Positions 16,820 through 25,764 of a stretch of 43,088 nucleotides of DNA are shown piece by piece. This DNA comes from JAIEPT01 sp038217425 (lineage in GTDB: Bacteria > Planctomycetota > Planctomycetia > Gemmatales > Gemmataceae), in the NCBI GenBank assembly GCA_038217425.1, contig JBBQPM010000040.1, forward strand, positions 1-43,088. Direction: 5' to 3'. Made by a program: the position numbers and the translations under genes. Numbering within the stretch: the first letter of the stretch is position 1; the number at the start of each line of letters is the position of its first letter. Under the pieces are notes generated by a model that searched no databases, was not told where the DNA came from, and saw nothing but the letters and a program-made list of their open reading frames with translations.

Positions 16820-17737
16820 TTATTCGAGGACGACTGTGGCGCCGAAGCCGCTGTCTTTGGCCAGACGCCGCAATGTTGACTCAATCTTCGGGCCGTTCCA
16901 CAGGGCCAAAACCAGAGCGACCTGTTCGCGTTGGTACTGGTCTTGCACGGTGCTACAGCGATCCAGGAGATCGTCGGCCAGGACGAGGTCGTCCTTCTTG
17001 CCGATCACGGACGCCTCGGGATCAACGTAGAGCAGCGCGTTGCGCGCCCATTGACTCCGCTTGGCGTCGTCGCCGCGGGCTTCGCGCTGCAGGTCGAGAA
17101 TCATTTTCTCACGCAACGCGGCCGGGATATTGGCGAGCTTCTTCTGGTTCTCCCCCATCGAGGCCAGGATCAGCAGCAGCTGACGACGTTGAAAGACGTG
17201 TCCCTTGGCGTCGGGCGACGTTTCGTCCTTGAGCGCTTCGGCGATCAGCGGCAATCCGACCGGCGCGTAGAATTCGCCGAAACATCCCGCGAGCAGGATC
17301 ACGTGATTGCGGTACGTATTGAGCTTGTTCCAGGACTGCTCGCGCTCTTTTTCGGGGAGCCTGTCGATCTCGGCGGCGAATGCTTTTTCGCGGTCGAGCA
17401 AGACTTTCTGAGCGATCTCGAACCGGCCGGCGAGATCCAGGGCGAATTTCGCGTCGGCCTTGAGGGGTTCGGAGCGTTTGAGGACTTGCGCCAGATCGCT
17501 GGCGTGCCGCCACCAGACGTCGGGATTGTCGCTGGAGAGACCGCGGAGAAAATAATCGGGGTTGTAGCCGCCGGTGAACAGATAATTGGCGCCCAGGAGC
17601 AACAGCACGGCCGCGACCACGATCAGGCCCGGCACGAGGAATAGCTGGGCGATGAAGCGTCCAGAGGGGGGCGCCACCGGGGGCAAGCCGGGTGAACCAG
17701 GAGCAGCAGGCGGCGGTTGAGGAACTTCGTCGGACAT
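16820..17737 (-). CDS. Single-TM membrane-anchored protein with helical repeat-like domain, unknown function
   Basis: The product has 305 residues. The N-terminus is Pro-rich and cytoplasmic (PQPPPAAPGSPGLPP). One strong TM helix follows at about 28-52 (IAQLFLVPGLIVVAAVLLLLGANYLF). The remaining 250 residues are mostly charged helices, for example SSDNPDVWWRHASDLAQVLKR and AREKMILDLQREARGDDAKR. They show HEAT/ARM-like spacing, suggesting a scaffold facing outside the cytoplasm. I do not recognise the family; similar TM-plus-helical proteins are common in planctomycete genomes. It is divergent from the fabZ-like gene across a 129-bp gap that includes an AT-rich stretch (ACTTTTACTAAATATAGAG). 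Confidence 0.7.
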   Translation of the reverse strand: MSDEVPQPPPAAPGSPGLPPVAPPSGRFIAQLFLVPGLIVVAAVLLLLGANYLFTGGYNPDYFLRGLSSDNPDVWWRHASDLAQVLKRSEPLKADAKFALDLAGRFEIAQKVLLDREKAFAAEIDRLPEKEREQSWNKLNTYRNHVILLAGCFGEFYAPVGLPLIAEALKDETSPDAKGHVFQRRQLLLILASMGENQKKLANIPAALREKMILDLQREARGDDAKRSQWARNALLYVDPEASVIGKKDDLVLADDLLDRCSTVQDQYQREQVALVLALWNGPKIESTLRRLAKDSGFGATVVLE

Positions 17738-17866
17738 GGAAGGTCGGCTCGCACCGAAAGGATTTTTGCGGACTCTTCCCTTACTTTTACTAAATATAGA
17801 GAGTAGAAGCCAGGGCGCAGGCCCCGCACGAATGATTCCCGCGAACTCTTGTCAGCGAAAGCAACG

Positions 17867-18367
17867 ATGCCACCCAAAGCGCATTTCAACTTGCAAACGC
17901 TCGACTTTACCAAGTCGGTGGCCGACCCCGCGGAAGTGGGGAAGTACAACCCCCAACGCTTCGAGATGCTGCACCTCGACAACGTCATTTACGTCGATTC
18001 CGAGCAACACATCATCGTCGGATATAAAGACGTTCGTAGCGATGAATTCTGGGTCCGGGGCCATATGCCGGGCTATCCGCTACTGCCGGGCGTCTTGATG
18101 TGCGAGGCGGGCGCCCAGATGTGCAGCTTCTACGCGCTCAAGTACGCTGCCATTCAGGCCGACTTCATCGGCTTCGGCGGCATGGAAAACGTACGCTTTC
18201 GAGGCCCCGTCGTCCCCGGCGATCGGCTCGTACTCGTGGGCAAGGGACTCAAACTCAATCGTCGGCAGATGATCTTCAACGTGCAGGGCTTCGTCAAGGA
18301 CGCCATGGTCTTTGAGGGAGACATCATCGGCATGCCGATGAAGCGCGGCGGCTCCGAGACGACGTAG
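17867..18367 (+). CDS. FabZ-like (3R)-hydroxyacyl-ACP dehydratase, hot-dog fold
   Basis: The product has 166 residues from the ATG at 17867 (an in-frame TTG lies six codons upstream). The hot-dog dehydratase signature is intact. The catalytic His sits in FWVRGHMPGYPLLPGVLMCE and the partner Glu ends that motif (family pattern H-x2-G-x-P-x2-P-G-x3-x-E). VRFRGPVVPGDRLVLVGK is the usual beta-strand segment that follows, with its R/K-x3-PGD element. FabZ dehydrates 3-hydroxyacyl-ACP in fatty-acid elongation. The N-terminal 30 residues differ from typical FabZ. With no other fab gene near, this could be the housekeeping enzyme or a paralogue in another lipid pathway. It converges on the VOC gene with a 6-bp gap. 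Confidence 0.88.
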   Translation: MPPKAHFNLQTLDFTKSVADPAEVGKYNPQRFEMLHLDNVIYVDSEQHIIVGYKDVRSDEFWVRGHMPGYPLLPGVLMCEAGAQMCSFYALKYAAIQADFIGFGGMENVRFRGPVVPGDRLVLVGKGLKLNRRQMIFNVQGFVKDAMVFEGDIIGMPMKRGGSETT

Positions 18368-18373
18368 TGCCCA

Positions 18374-19141
18374 TTACGGCCCAATCAGGCCCATGCTGGT
18401 ATCCGACGGATCTTTGAAGTAGCCGAAGCACCCGACTCCCTCCATTCGCATAGCCTCGCCCAGTCTTTTACCCCCCGCGGCATCGATCTCGGCGAGTTTC
18501 GCGTCCACGTCGTTCGTGTAGAGATATGCCAGCGCCGGCAAGGTCGGCGTGTGCGATTGGAAGATGCCGCTCACGCCGGCGCCGGGATCGAACGCCATGT
18601 AGCTCGGCATGGTCGCCAGCGTGCCCCAACCGAAAAGTTCGGCGAAGTAGCGGGCCGCGGCGTCGCCGTCCGCGGCGTACATTTCCAGATGGCAAACTGC
18701 TCCCGCGGGCGGCTTGGGATTCGGCCCGATCGGCATCGCCAGGTGCGGCATCGGGCTCGGCGCGACCGCATCCGTTAGACCATAGACCGTCCCCGACGGA
18801 TCCTTGAACCACGCGAACTTGCCGACCTGAGGCACGCTCCAGGCGGAGCGCTCGATCGCGCCCCCGGCGGCCACGACCCGTGCAAGCATGACTTCGACGT
18901 TTGCGACGCCGATAAAGGGAACCATCTCGGGAAAGCCGCTGGGGACGTCGGCACGCAAGGCGCCGACCTGTCCGCCGGGGGCCACGAATGCGGTCAACTC
19001 GGCTGACATCGGCGTCAGCTGCCAGCCGAAGAGTCTGGCATAAAACGCGCTCGAGGCCGCAAGTTGGGGTGCGGAGAGGACCACGAGCGCGATGGGGTGT
19101 TGTGCATTCCCTTGCGGGATCTTGGGCATTTCAAGACTCAC
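18374..19141 (-). CDS. Two-domain VOC (glyoxalase/bleomycin-resistance fold) protein
   Basis: The product has 255 residues from a GTG at 19141 with GGGAG 8 bp upstream; an ATG four codons later is a possible alternative. Two tandem VOC modules are seen. The first begins IALVVLSAPQLAASSAFYARLFGW, and the second begins VCHLEMYAADGDAAARYFAELFGWG. Both carry the ARLFGW/AELFGWG element typical of the family, and each ends with a KDPSGTVYGL or KDPSDTSMGL segment. VOC proteins bind metals and act on small electrophiles or as binding proteins; the substrate here is unknown. The gene lies 22 bp after hisC on the same strand and is probably cotranscribed with it. Confidence 0.88.
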   Translation of the reverse strand: MSLEMPKIPQGNAQHPIALVVLSAPQLAASSAFYARLFGWQLTPMSAELTAFVAPGGQVGALRADVPSGFPEMVPFIGVANVEVMLARVVAAGGAIERSAWSVPQVGKFAWFKDPSGTVYGLTDAVAPSPMPHLAMPIGPNPKPPAGAVCHLEMYAADGDAAARYFAELFGWGTLATMPSYMAFDPGAGVSGIFQSHTPTLPALAYLYTNDVDAKLAEIDAAGGKRLGEAMRMEGVGCFGYFKDPSDTSMGLIGP

Positions 19142-19163
19142 CGTAAAATCTCCCAGGAAAGCG

Positions 19164-20207
<1,044 letters not shown>

Positions 20208-20309
20208 ACGCATCTCCCCCGATCTGTCCCCAGGGATAGCCATCCCGAGGCTTTCGTCAGTATATATGGTAACAATAGGCCTCGAACGTCAACATGCACT
20301 CGAGAATCT

Positions 20310-21479
20310 ATGTCGCTGCCGCTCACCACGTACCCCGTCCGCAGCGTTCTGTGCCAGGGGGCTCCGCGCGAAATGGGCGTGCAGCAGGGCGTGGCGATGC
20401 GCACCGACCTCGTCCGGGTTCGGCAGCAACTGCGTCACCTCGAAGCCTTTCGCAATCGGAAACCGTGGTGGCTGCCGTTCTGGACCTACCGCTGGCTCGC
20501 GGAACGTAAGACGCAACGGCTGCTCGAACCCGCCCTGGCCGAGTCGTATCCCCGTCAACTTGAGCGACTGCACGGACTCGCGGAAGGCGCCGGCGTGCCT
20601 CCCGCGCGGATTTTCCTGTTCAATGCGATGGAGCCTCTCTTGAGTTCTGTGAGCACGTCGACCGGTCCGCCGGCGGCGTGTTCCGCCGTCGCCGTGCGCG
20701 GCTCTCGTTCGGCCTCGGGCCAACCGATGATGTTCCGCAACTTCGATTACTTGCCGCTCGTGCAGCCGTTTTACTTCGTGAGGCGGAGCCAGCCGACGTC
20801 GGGGTACGCTGCCCTGGAATTCACCTCGGCGCCTCTGGTCGGGACCATCGACGGCATCAACGAGCGCGGGCTGTGCATCGCCTACGACTACGCCTTTACG
20901 ACCGATCCGCCGCCGGCTCCGCGGGCGCCGATCTCCTATGTCATCGCCGAGGCGCTCGAACGCTGCGCGAGCGTCGCCGAGGCTGCGGAGTGGATCGCGT
21001 CTCGGCCGCGCTGGGGCGGCGCGTTGCTCATGCTCGTCGACGCGGCGGGCGACATCGCGTCGCTGGAGCTGTCGAGCCGCCGAAGTTTTCTGCGTCGTCC
21101 AGAAGCGAGCGCCGATTTGCTCTATCATTCCAACGCGTTCACGTCGCCGACGATGCGGGAGATCCAGATTCCGTGGAACGCGGTCTATTCGCAGCGCGCG
21201 CCGACGCCGCTGCGCGGCCGGCGTTTGCATCAATCGTCGGAGATGCGCGACTGCCGATTTGCCGAGCTTTTGGCGGGGAACGAAGCGTACCGCCCCGAGC
21301 GGCTCGCCGCTGTCATGGCCGACCACGGCGCCGCCGGCGTCCCGGGCGACTTCACCATCTGCGTGCACGGCTCCTACTGGAACACGACCGCTTGTTCACA
21401 GTTCTACCCCCAGGAACGCCGCATGCGCATCGCGTTGTCGACGGCGTGCTCTGCCGAGTTCGTCGACTTTCAGTTGTGA
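20310..21479 (+). CDS. C45-family (acyl-CoA:6-APA acyltransferase-like) Ntn hydrolase
   Basis: The product has 389 residues with no signal peptide. The C45 family consists of Ntn hydrolases that cleave themselves to free an N-terminal cysteine and then act on amide bonds. The candidate nucleophile is Cys124 in PPAACSAVAVRG, followed by the hallmark MMFRNFDYLPL (RNxD at 143-146). The region GTIDGINERGLCIAYDYA and later ASADLLYHSNAFTSP also fit the family. The first 120 residues would be the small subunit (helical, AEGAGVPPARIFLFNAMEPLL). The substrate cannot be told; bacterial members include amidases, acylases and enzymes of unknown role. It is divergent from hisC, with an AT-rich region (TATATATGGTAACAAT) between the genes. 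Confidence 0.85.
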   Translation: MSLPLTTYPVRSVLCQGAPREMGVQQGVAMRTDLVRVRQQLRHLEAFRNRKPWWLPFWTYRWLAERKTQRLLEPALAESYPRQLERLHGLAEGAGVPPARIFLFNAMEPLLSSVSTSTGPPAACSAVAVRGSRSASGQPMMFRNFDYLPLVQPFYFVRRSQPTSGYAALEFTSAPLVGTIDGINERGLCIAYDYAFTTDPPPAPRAPISYVIAEALERCASVAEAAEWIASRPRWGGALLMLVDAAGDIASLELSSRRSFLRRPEASADLLYHSNAFTSPTMREIQIPWNAVYSQRAPTPLRGRRLHQSSEMRDCRFAELLAGNEAYRPERLAAVMADHGAAGVPGDFTICVHGSYWNTTACSQFYPQERRMRIALSTACSAEFVDFQL

Positions 21480-21490
21480 CAGACTGTTTT

Positions 21491-21562
21491 TCCGAGCCGC
21501 GAGCGTGAGCGACCGCTCAGCCAACGGTGAGGTAGGCCGATCGCCCACGCTCTCGGCTCGGA
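21491..21562. repeat. Inverted repeat of the CCGAGCCG/AGCG family
   Basis: Arms 21491-21515 and 21538-21562 match in 22 of 25 positions (TCCGAGCCG.GAGCGTG...). The left arm resembles the arm of the repeat at 42849, sharing TCCGAGCCG and AGCGT.AGCGAC. It lies just after the C45 gene and may end its transcript. Confidence 0.65.
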
Positions 21563-21627
21563 GAACGGCCGCTGGCGAATCGATCGCGATTGGTTAGAAT
21601 TAAGGCATTCATCAGGATCTATGTTCC

Positions 21628-21915
21628 ATGGCCAAACACAAGAAGAAAGACGCGGCGGCGGCGCGGCGGCAGTCCTCCGCCATTCGCGGCATGCTCGCCA
21701 AGCTCGGTCGACTCCGCGCCGACTTGCAACAGATGATCGACGCGCCGACCAAGACCGTGCGCGATCCGCTTCTGGTCGAAGTCCCCGTTACCGAGGAAGA
21801 CCGCGCCGATTGGCGGGGCAAGCTGGCGGAGATCGTCGAAAAGGAACGACTACTTACGGAAGAACTCGCGCGCCTGGCGCCCGTCCCTCGGCCCGCTGAC
21901 ATTCCGGGGGACTGA
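21628..21915 (+). CDS. Small charged helical protein, unknown
   Basis: The product has 95 residues. The N-terminus is strongly basic (MAKHKKKDAAAARRQ), followed by a predicted helical hairpin with heptad-like leucines (MLAKLGRLRADLQQMI and AEIVEKERLLTEELARLAP). No signal peptide, TM segment or catalytic motif is seen. It could bind nucleic acid or a partner protein, but I do not recognise a family. The next gene starts 2 bp after the stop, using GGGGG inside this gene as its Shine-Dalgarno, so the two are almost certainly cotranscribed. Confidence 0.7.
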   Translation: MAKHKKKDAAAARRQSSAIRGMLAKLGRLRADLQQMIDAPTKTVRDPLLVEVPVTEEDRADWRGKLAEIVEKERLLTEELARLAPVPRPADIPGD

Positions 21916-21917
21916 TC

Positions 21918-22439
21918 TTGCAAGCACCGAACGACCACGGTATATCCCCGCCGGGCGCAGATTCTCCAAACGAGGCGCCGGTCTTGCTGGAACTCTGGCG
22001 ACCGAGACTCGCCTGGTGGCTGCGCGGGGGCATCGTTCTGTTTGCACTGGTATGGATCGGCGTGTTCGCGATCGGCTGGTCGCTGGATCCGTATGAGCAT
22101 GGTCGAGCCCGGTTGATGGAGACGCACACGCAGCTGGGGCTGCAGCCGTGCACGTTCAATACGCTGGCGGGGTTTCCGTGCCCCTCGTGCGGGATGACGA
22201 CGAGCTTCGCGTTGTTCGTGCGCGGGGATCTGGCGAACTCGCTGCGGGCGAATTTCGCGGGGACGCTGCTCGCCGGCATCGGCACGGTCTACGTCGTTTG
22301 GGGGCTGGCGACGGCCTGGCTGGGGCGTTGGGCGTGGATTCGCGATCCCGAACCCTGGCTGCTCAGGTGCATCATTTTGTTCGTATCGGCCATGATGATC
22401 CGCTGGGGAATCGTGCTGCTCACGAGGAGCTGGACGTAA
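21918..22439 (+). CDS. DUF2752 membrane protein
   Basis: The product has 173 residues. The TTG start at 21918 is 7 bp after a GGGGG site. The DUF2752 core is clear: FNTLAGFPCPSCGMTTSFAL, with the CPxCGxT motif, then FVRGDLANSLRANFAGTLLAG. Three to four hydrophobic segments are seen, for example GGIVLFALVWIGVFAIGWSL, TLLAGIGTVYVVWGLATAWL and IILFVSAMMIRWGIVLL. DUF2752 proteins are small inner-membrane proteins of unknown role; the paired cysteines suggest metal binding or thiol chemistry. It is coupled to the small charged protein upstream, and the lipoprotein gene begins 35 bp downstream. Confidence 0.88.
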   Translation: MQAPNDHGISPPGADSPNEAPVLLELWRPRLAWWLRGGIVLFALVWIGVFAIGWSLDPYEHGRARLMETHTQLGLQPCTFNTLAGFPCPSCGMTTSFALFVRGDLANSLRANFAGTLLAGIGTVYVVWGLATAWLGRWAWIRDPEPWLLRCIILFVSAMMIRWGIVLLTRSWT

Positions 22440-22474
22440 GCGGGACATCGGACGACTCATGGAGGGGGACGAAG

Positions 22475-23161
22475 ATGACGCGTACGCGCTTGCACTTATG
22501 GTCGTGGTTGATCGCCGGGAGTTGCTTTCTCTCGATGGGCTGCACGCCCGCGTCGCTGGGCTTCATCCTCATGGGACTGTTCCCGGATGAACAGCCGCCG
22601 CTGTACAAATTGGCGGACAAGGAAAAAGAGATCACCGTCGCCGTCGTCTCTCACTTTGGAGACGCGCAATTCCAGGACGAACTCAAGGACGCCGACTACG
22701 AACTTGGCCAGTTCCTCGTCGCCCATCTGACGAAGAAATGCGCCGAGAACAAGGAAAAGGTCAAGTTCATTCCCGGCTCGCGGGTCAAGAGTTACCAGAC
22801 CAAGCCGATCACCGATTCGTCGTCGCTACAGGAACTCGGCAAACGTCTGGGCGCCGACAAGGTGATCCAGCTCGAGCTGGGACCGATGTCGCTCTACGCG
22901 CCGAACTGTCGGCCCGCGATGTACCAGGGCAAGGTGATCCTCGACGTCCGCGTGGTGGAGGTGGAACCGAAATCGGGCGAACCGGTGGCGTTCAAGCAGA
23001 TTTACACGACGACGCATCCGGCGGACGTGATGGAGGATTCGTCGGACAAATCGGTGAAGCAATTCCGCGCCGAGTTCAACCGGCGAGCGGCCGGCGACAT
23101 CGCCCGCTGGTTCACGGCATACCCGCCGATCAAGCGTTCCGACATGCGTGAGTTCAGATAA
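22475..23161 (+). CDS. Lipoprotein of unknown function
   Basis: The product has 228 residues from the ATG at 22475, preceded by GGAGGGGG. The signal peptide ends in a lipobox LSMGC (Cys near 23). The mature domain starts with a short hydrophobic stretch (ASLGFILMGLF). It then looks like a single alpha/beta domain: KEITVAVVSHFGDAQFQDELKDADYE, LAHLTKKCAENKEKVKFIPGSRV, LGKRLGADKVIQLELGPM, GKVILDVRVVEVEPKSGEPV. That order resembles CsgG/TolB-N-like outer-membrane-associated lipoproteins that measure a set of proteins or parameters. This resemblance is weak. It follows the DUF2752 gene and may belong to the same transcript. Confidence 0.7.
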   Translation: MTRTRLHLWSWLIAGSCFLSMGCTPASLGFILMGLFPDEQPPLYKLADKEKEITVAVVSHFGDAQFQDELKDADYELGQFLVAHLTKKCAENKEKVKFIPGSRVKSYQTKPITDSSSLQELGKRLGADKVIQLELGPMSLYAPNCRPAMYQGKVILDVRVVEVEPKSGEPVAFKQIYTTTHPADVMEDSSDKSVKQFRAEFNRRAAGDIARWFTAYPPIKRSDMREFR

Positions 23162-23185
23162 GCGGAGATTGGCCGCACTTGCTTG

Positions 23186-24799
23186 CTACCGCTCACGGGC
23201 AACGCCGACCAGCGTCAAATCGTCGCTGGCCGGCCGGCCCGCCTCGAAGCGACGGACCTCCGCCACGATCGCGGCGCCCATTGCTTCGACGTCGGGCTCG
23301 CCCTGTCCCATCAACGCTTTCAATCGCTCCAGGCCATACACCTCGTTGCGCGAATTTCGGGCCTCGGTCACGCCGTCGGTGTACAGCAGCAACGCGTCGC
23401 CCGGTTCGAGCGTGATCGCTAACTCGTCGTACGGCATGTCGATCACCGTCAACGGCAGGCCGGCGATGTCGGCGCCCAACTCCTCGACTTCGGATCCCCG
23501 GCGGCGCAAGAGCGGCGGATGACCGGCGTTGACCAAAGTCGCGGTGAAGGTGCCCAGGTCGATGACCGCGGCCACGAAGGTGACGAAGCGATCCTCGCTC
23601 GCCGTCCGACTCAAGAGCGCGTTGAGCTGCGACAACGCCTTGCCCACGTTGGGTTCGCCGGCGAGGCAGAAACGCGTGAAGGCCGAGAGCTGGGCCATGA
23701 GCAGCGCCGCGGCCACGCCCTTACCGGCCACGTCCCCCAGCGTGATCGCCAGGCGATTGCCGGGCAGCGGAATGTAATCGAAGTAGTCGCCGCCGATCTG
23801 CTGCGCGGGCGAATAGTGATCGACGAAGCGCAGGCCCTGGGCCTGCGGCCGTTCGCGCGGCAAGAAACTCTTCTGAATCTCGGTGGCAGCTTCGAGTTCG
23901 CGACGCGCTTCATGGAGCTGGGCGAGTTCCACGGCCCGGGCCGCCTGGGCGCTGGCGCACAGCAGCACGTCGAGGTCTTCGGCTTCGAACTTCTTCAGCG
24001 GATTTTGCCCGTCGATCTGAATGACGCCCAAAGGCGTCCCCTGCTGGCTGAGCATCGGTACGCACATCACCGTACGAAGTTGTAGAGCACGGACGCTTTG
24101 GCTGCCGTCAAAGCGAGCGTCGTGCCCCGCATCGCCGCTGAGGATCGCCTGGCCCGTTTTCATCGCATGTTTGACGACCGACTGGCTCAGCGGCAACGTC
24201 TCGTCCCTGGAGTCATCGCGGCGACGCACGGCCCGGGGGCGAAGTTGCGCGGTGGACGGGTCGAGCAGCAAAATAAAGCCTCGCTCCGCCTGCGGGAAGA
24301 CGGTGAAAAGGCTCTCGAGAATCTTCGGCAAGACCGTTTCCAGGTTCAGGGCGCCGCTGAGATTCTTGGAAATTTCCAGGACAGCTCGCAGTTTCGCTTC
24401 CGGCGCCACCTCGACGCGCAACCCTTCCTTGAGATCAAATGCCGAGGCAATGTAGGTCCGGTCGGGGGCGGGTTCCGGAGTTGACGCAAAGGCGGGTTGA
24501 GCCGCCGGGTTTGGCACCTGCTCTTCTTGGAAACTGACGGCCAGGCCGGGAAGCTCGATCCGGTCGTTTGGGTGCAAACGCGCCTTTTCGCGGAGCCTTT
24601 CGCCATTGAGGAAGGTGCCGTTGGCGCTCGTGAGATCTTCGACGAAGTATTCTTTTTCGACGCAGATGATTTGAGCGTGCCGACGCGAAACACGGCTATG
24701 GGTAACGCGAATGTCGCACGTCGATTCACGGCCGATCACGGTCGTGGCGCTGGTAAGCGGATACGTTCGAGCGCTGGACGTTTCACGCAAGAAGGCCAT
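23186..24799 (-). CDS. FHA-GAF-PP2C (RsbU/SpoIIE-type) serine phosphatase
   Basis: The product has 537 residues. The FHA domain (1-95) is complete, with GRESTCDIRVTHSRVSRRHAQI (Gly23, Arg24, Ser36, Arg37, His41) and NG at 60-61, the residues that grip phosphothreonine. A GAF-like domain covers about 135-295. The PP2C/SpoIIE phosphatase starts near 330, with GGDYFDYIPL (Asp338), GDVAGKGVAAALLM (Asp356), LLYTDGVTEARN, and the last metal aspartates in DDLTLVG. Such enzymes dephosphorylate STAS antagonists and thereby switch on a sigma factor or other target. The start has GGTGA close upstream, 4 bp after the STAS stop codon. It is the last gene of a three-gene partner-switching operon. Confidence 0.93.
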   Translation of the reverse strand: MAFLRETSSARTYPLTSATTVIGRESTCDIRVTHSRVSRRHAQIICVEKEYFVEDLTSANGTFLNGERLREKARLHPNDRIELPGLAVSFQEEQVPNPAAQPAFASTPEPAPDRTYIASAFDLKEGLRVEVAPEAKLRAVLEISKNLSGALNLETVLPKILESLFTVFPQAERGFILLLDPSTAQLRPRAVRRRDDSRDETLPLSQSVVKHAMKTGQAILSGDAGHDARFDGSQSVRALQLRTVMCVPMLSQQGTPLGVIQIDGQNPLKKFEAEDLDVLLCASAQAARAVELAQLHEARRELEAATEIQKSFLPRERPQAQGLRFVDHYSPAQQIGGDYFDYIPLPGNRLAITLGDVAGKGVAAALLMAQLSAFTRFCLAGEPNVGKALSQLNALLSRTASEDRFVTFVAAVIDLGTFTATLVNAGHPPLLRRRGSEVEELGADIAGLPLTVIDMPYDELAITLEPGDALLLYTDGVTEARNSRNEVYGLERLKALMGQGEPDVEAMGAAIVAEVRRFEAGRPASDDLTLVGVARER

Positions 24800-24803
24800 A
24801 AAG

Positions 24804-25166
24804 TCACCGAGCCGAATCTGTGGCGGGACCGGCGGAAAAAGCCGCGACGGCCTCCTCCTTGGTCCCCAGAATCTGGCAGACGCGATGCAGGCGGATCAAT
24901 TCGAAGACGTTTCGCACGAACTCGTTCGCCTGGCAGATTTTCAACTCGCCTCCGGCTTCGCTCAGGCGCTTGAGACACGACAGAATGCCGCCGCACGCCC
25001 GGCTATCGACGAACTCGACATTCGCCAAATCGAGGACGAGCTTGCGCGTCTCCTTCAGGACCGGGGCGATCTCCCGTTTGAACTCGTCGGCGTAGCCGGC
25101 GTCAAACTGGGCCACGGTCAGGGTCGCCACGGCGACGTCGCCGAATTTCTCAATGCGCAAGGCCAT
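24804..25166 (-). CDS. STAS-domain anti-sigma-factor antagonist (RsbV/SpoIIAA-like)
   Basis: The product has 120 residues, all STAS domain. The phosphorylation loop reads LDLANVEFVDSRACGGILSCL. Ser55 after Asp54 corresponds to the serine that the RsbW-type kinase phosphorylates; the usual DSSG is here DSRAC, so one Ser is replaced by Arg. The rest fits the family (GGELKICQANEFVRNVFELIRL). In the unphosphorylated state such a protein binds the RsbW-type kinase and frees its target. The Shine-Dalgarno GGGAG overlaps the end of the upstream kinase gene, showing translational coupling. Confidence 0.93.
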   Translation of the reverse strand: MALRIEKFGDVAVATLTVAQFDAGYADEFKREIAPVLKETRKLVLDLANVEFVDSRACGGILSCLKRLSEAGGELKICQANEFVRNVFELIRLHRVCQILGTKEEAVAAFSAGPATDSAR

Positions 25167-25169
25167 AGT

Positions 25170-25598
25170 TTACTCCCTGACAGTCGGCAGACGAAGCTTG
25201 ACCAGGCGTACCGCCGAGCGGCCGCCAGGCTCCTGGAAATACGAGACCTGATCCGCCAATCGCTCCATCATATATACTCCGAACCCTCCCTCGCGGCTGC
25301 CGTCAAACGTCGGCGGCGGCACGGCCGTACGATCGAAAGGCGGGCCGTCGTGTGAGAGCGTGAGGCAAACCTGTTCCGCAAGAATCTCCAGCGTCAGCTC
25401 AATCGCTTGGCCCGCGCGTTCCTGGTAGGCGTGACGGATCACGTTGGCGGCCGCCTCGGTCAGGGCCAATTCGAGTTGACGGATGACGGTTTCGTCGGCG
25501 GGCCTGGCCCATTCGCGACGGCAAGTTTCGCCGACAAACTCGCGCATGCTCGCCAGTTGCGACAGCTCGCTGGAGTAGGTGCGTGTTGCCGTTGCCAT
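25170..25598 (-). CDS. RsbW-like serine kinase / anti-sigma factor (HATPase_c_2)
   Basis: The product has 142 residues from the ATG at 25598, preceded by GGGAG 5 bp upstream; an open frame continues upstream but has no similar start. The GHKL ATPase fold is shown by the N-box LELALTEAAANVIRHAY (Glu48, Asn52), the G1-like SHDGPPFDR and the G2 GGFGVYMMERLADQ. Proteins of this type hold a sigma factor or other partner, and phosphorylate the STAS antagonist. It is the first gene of the operon with STAS and PP2C partners. Upstream, TAGAAT (25636-25631) is a possible -10. No sigma-B-like gene is adjacent, so the partner is unknown. Confidence 0.9.
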   Translation of the reverse strand: MATATRTYSSELSQLASMREFVGETCRREWARPADETVIRQLELALTEAAANVIRHAYQERAGQAIELTLEILAEQVCLTLSHDGPPFDRTAVPPPTFDGSREGGFGVYMMERLADQVSYFQEPGGRSAVRLVKLRLPTVRE

Positions 25599-25764
25599 GA
25601 CATCTCCCGAGTCCACGAAACGGTGCTGCCATTCTACCAAGTTTATCGGCGTGCCGCTGGGAGATCTGGGACGTCGACCTGGGAACGTTTTGGTGGTATT
25701 TCGCGTGCGGATGCCGTAGGCTGTCATTTCGAAGATTCCGCTTTCTGCACTCGAAAGGATCGTC

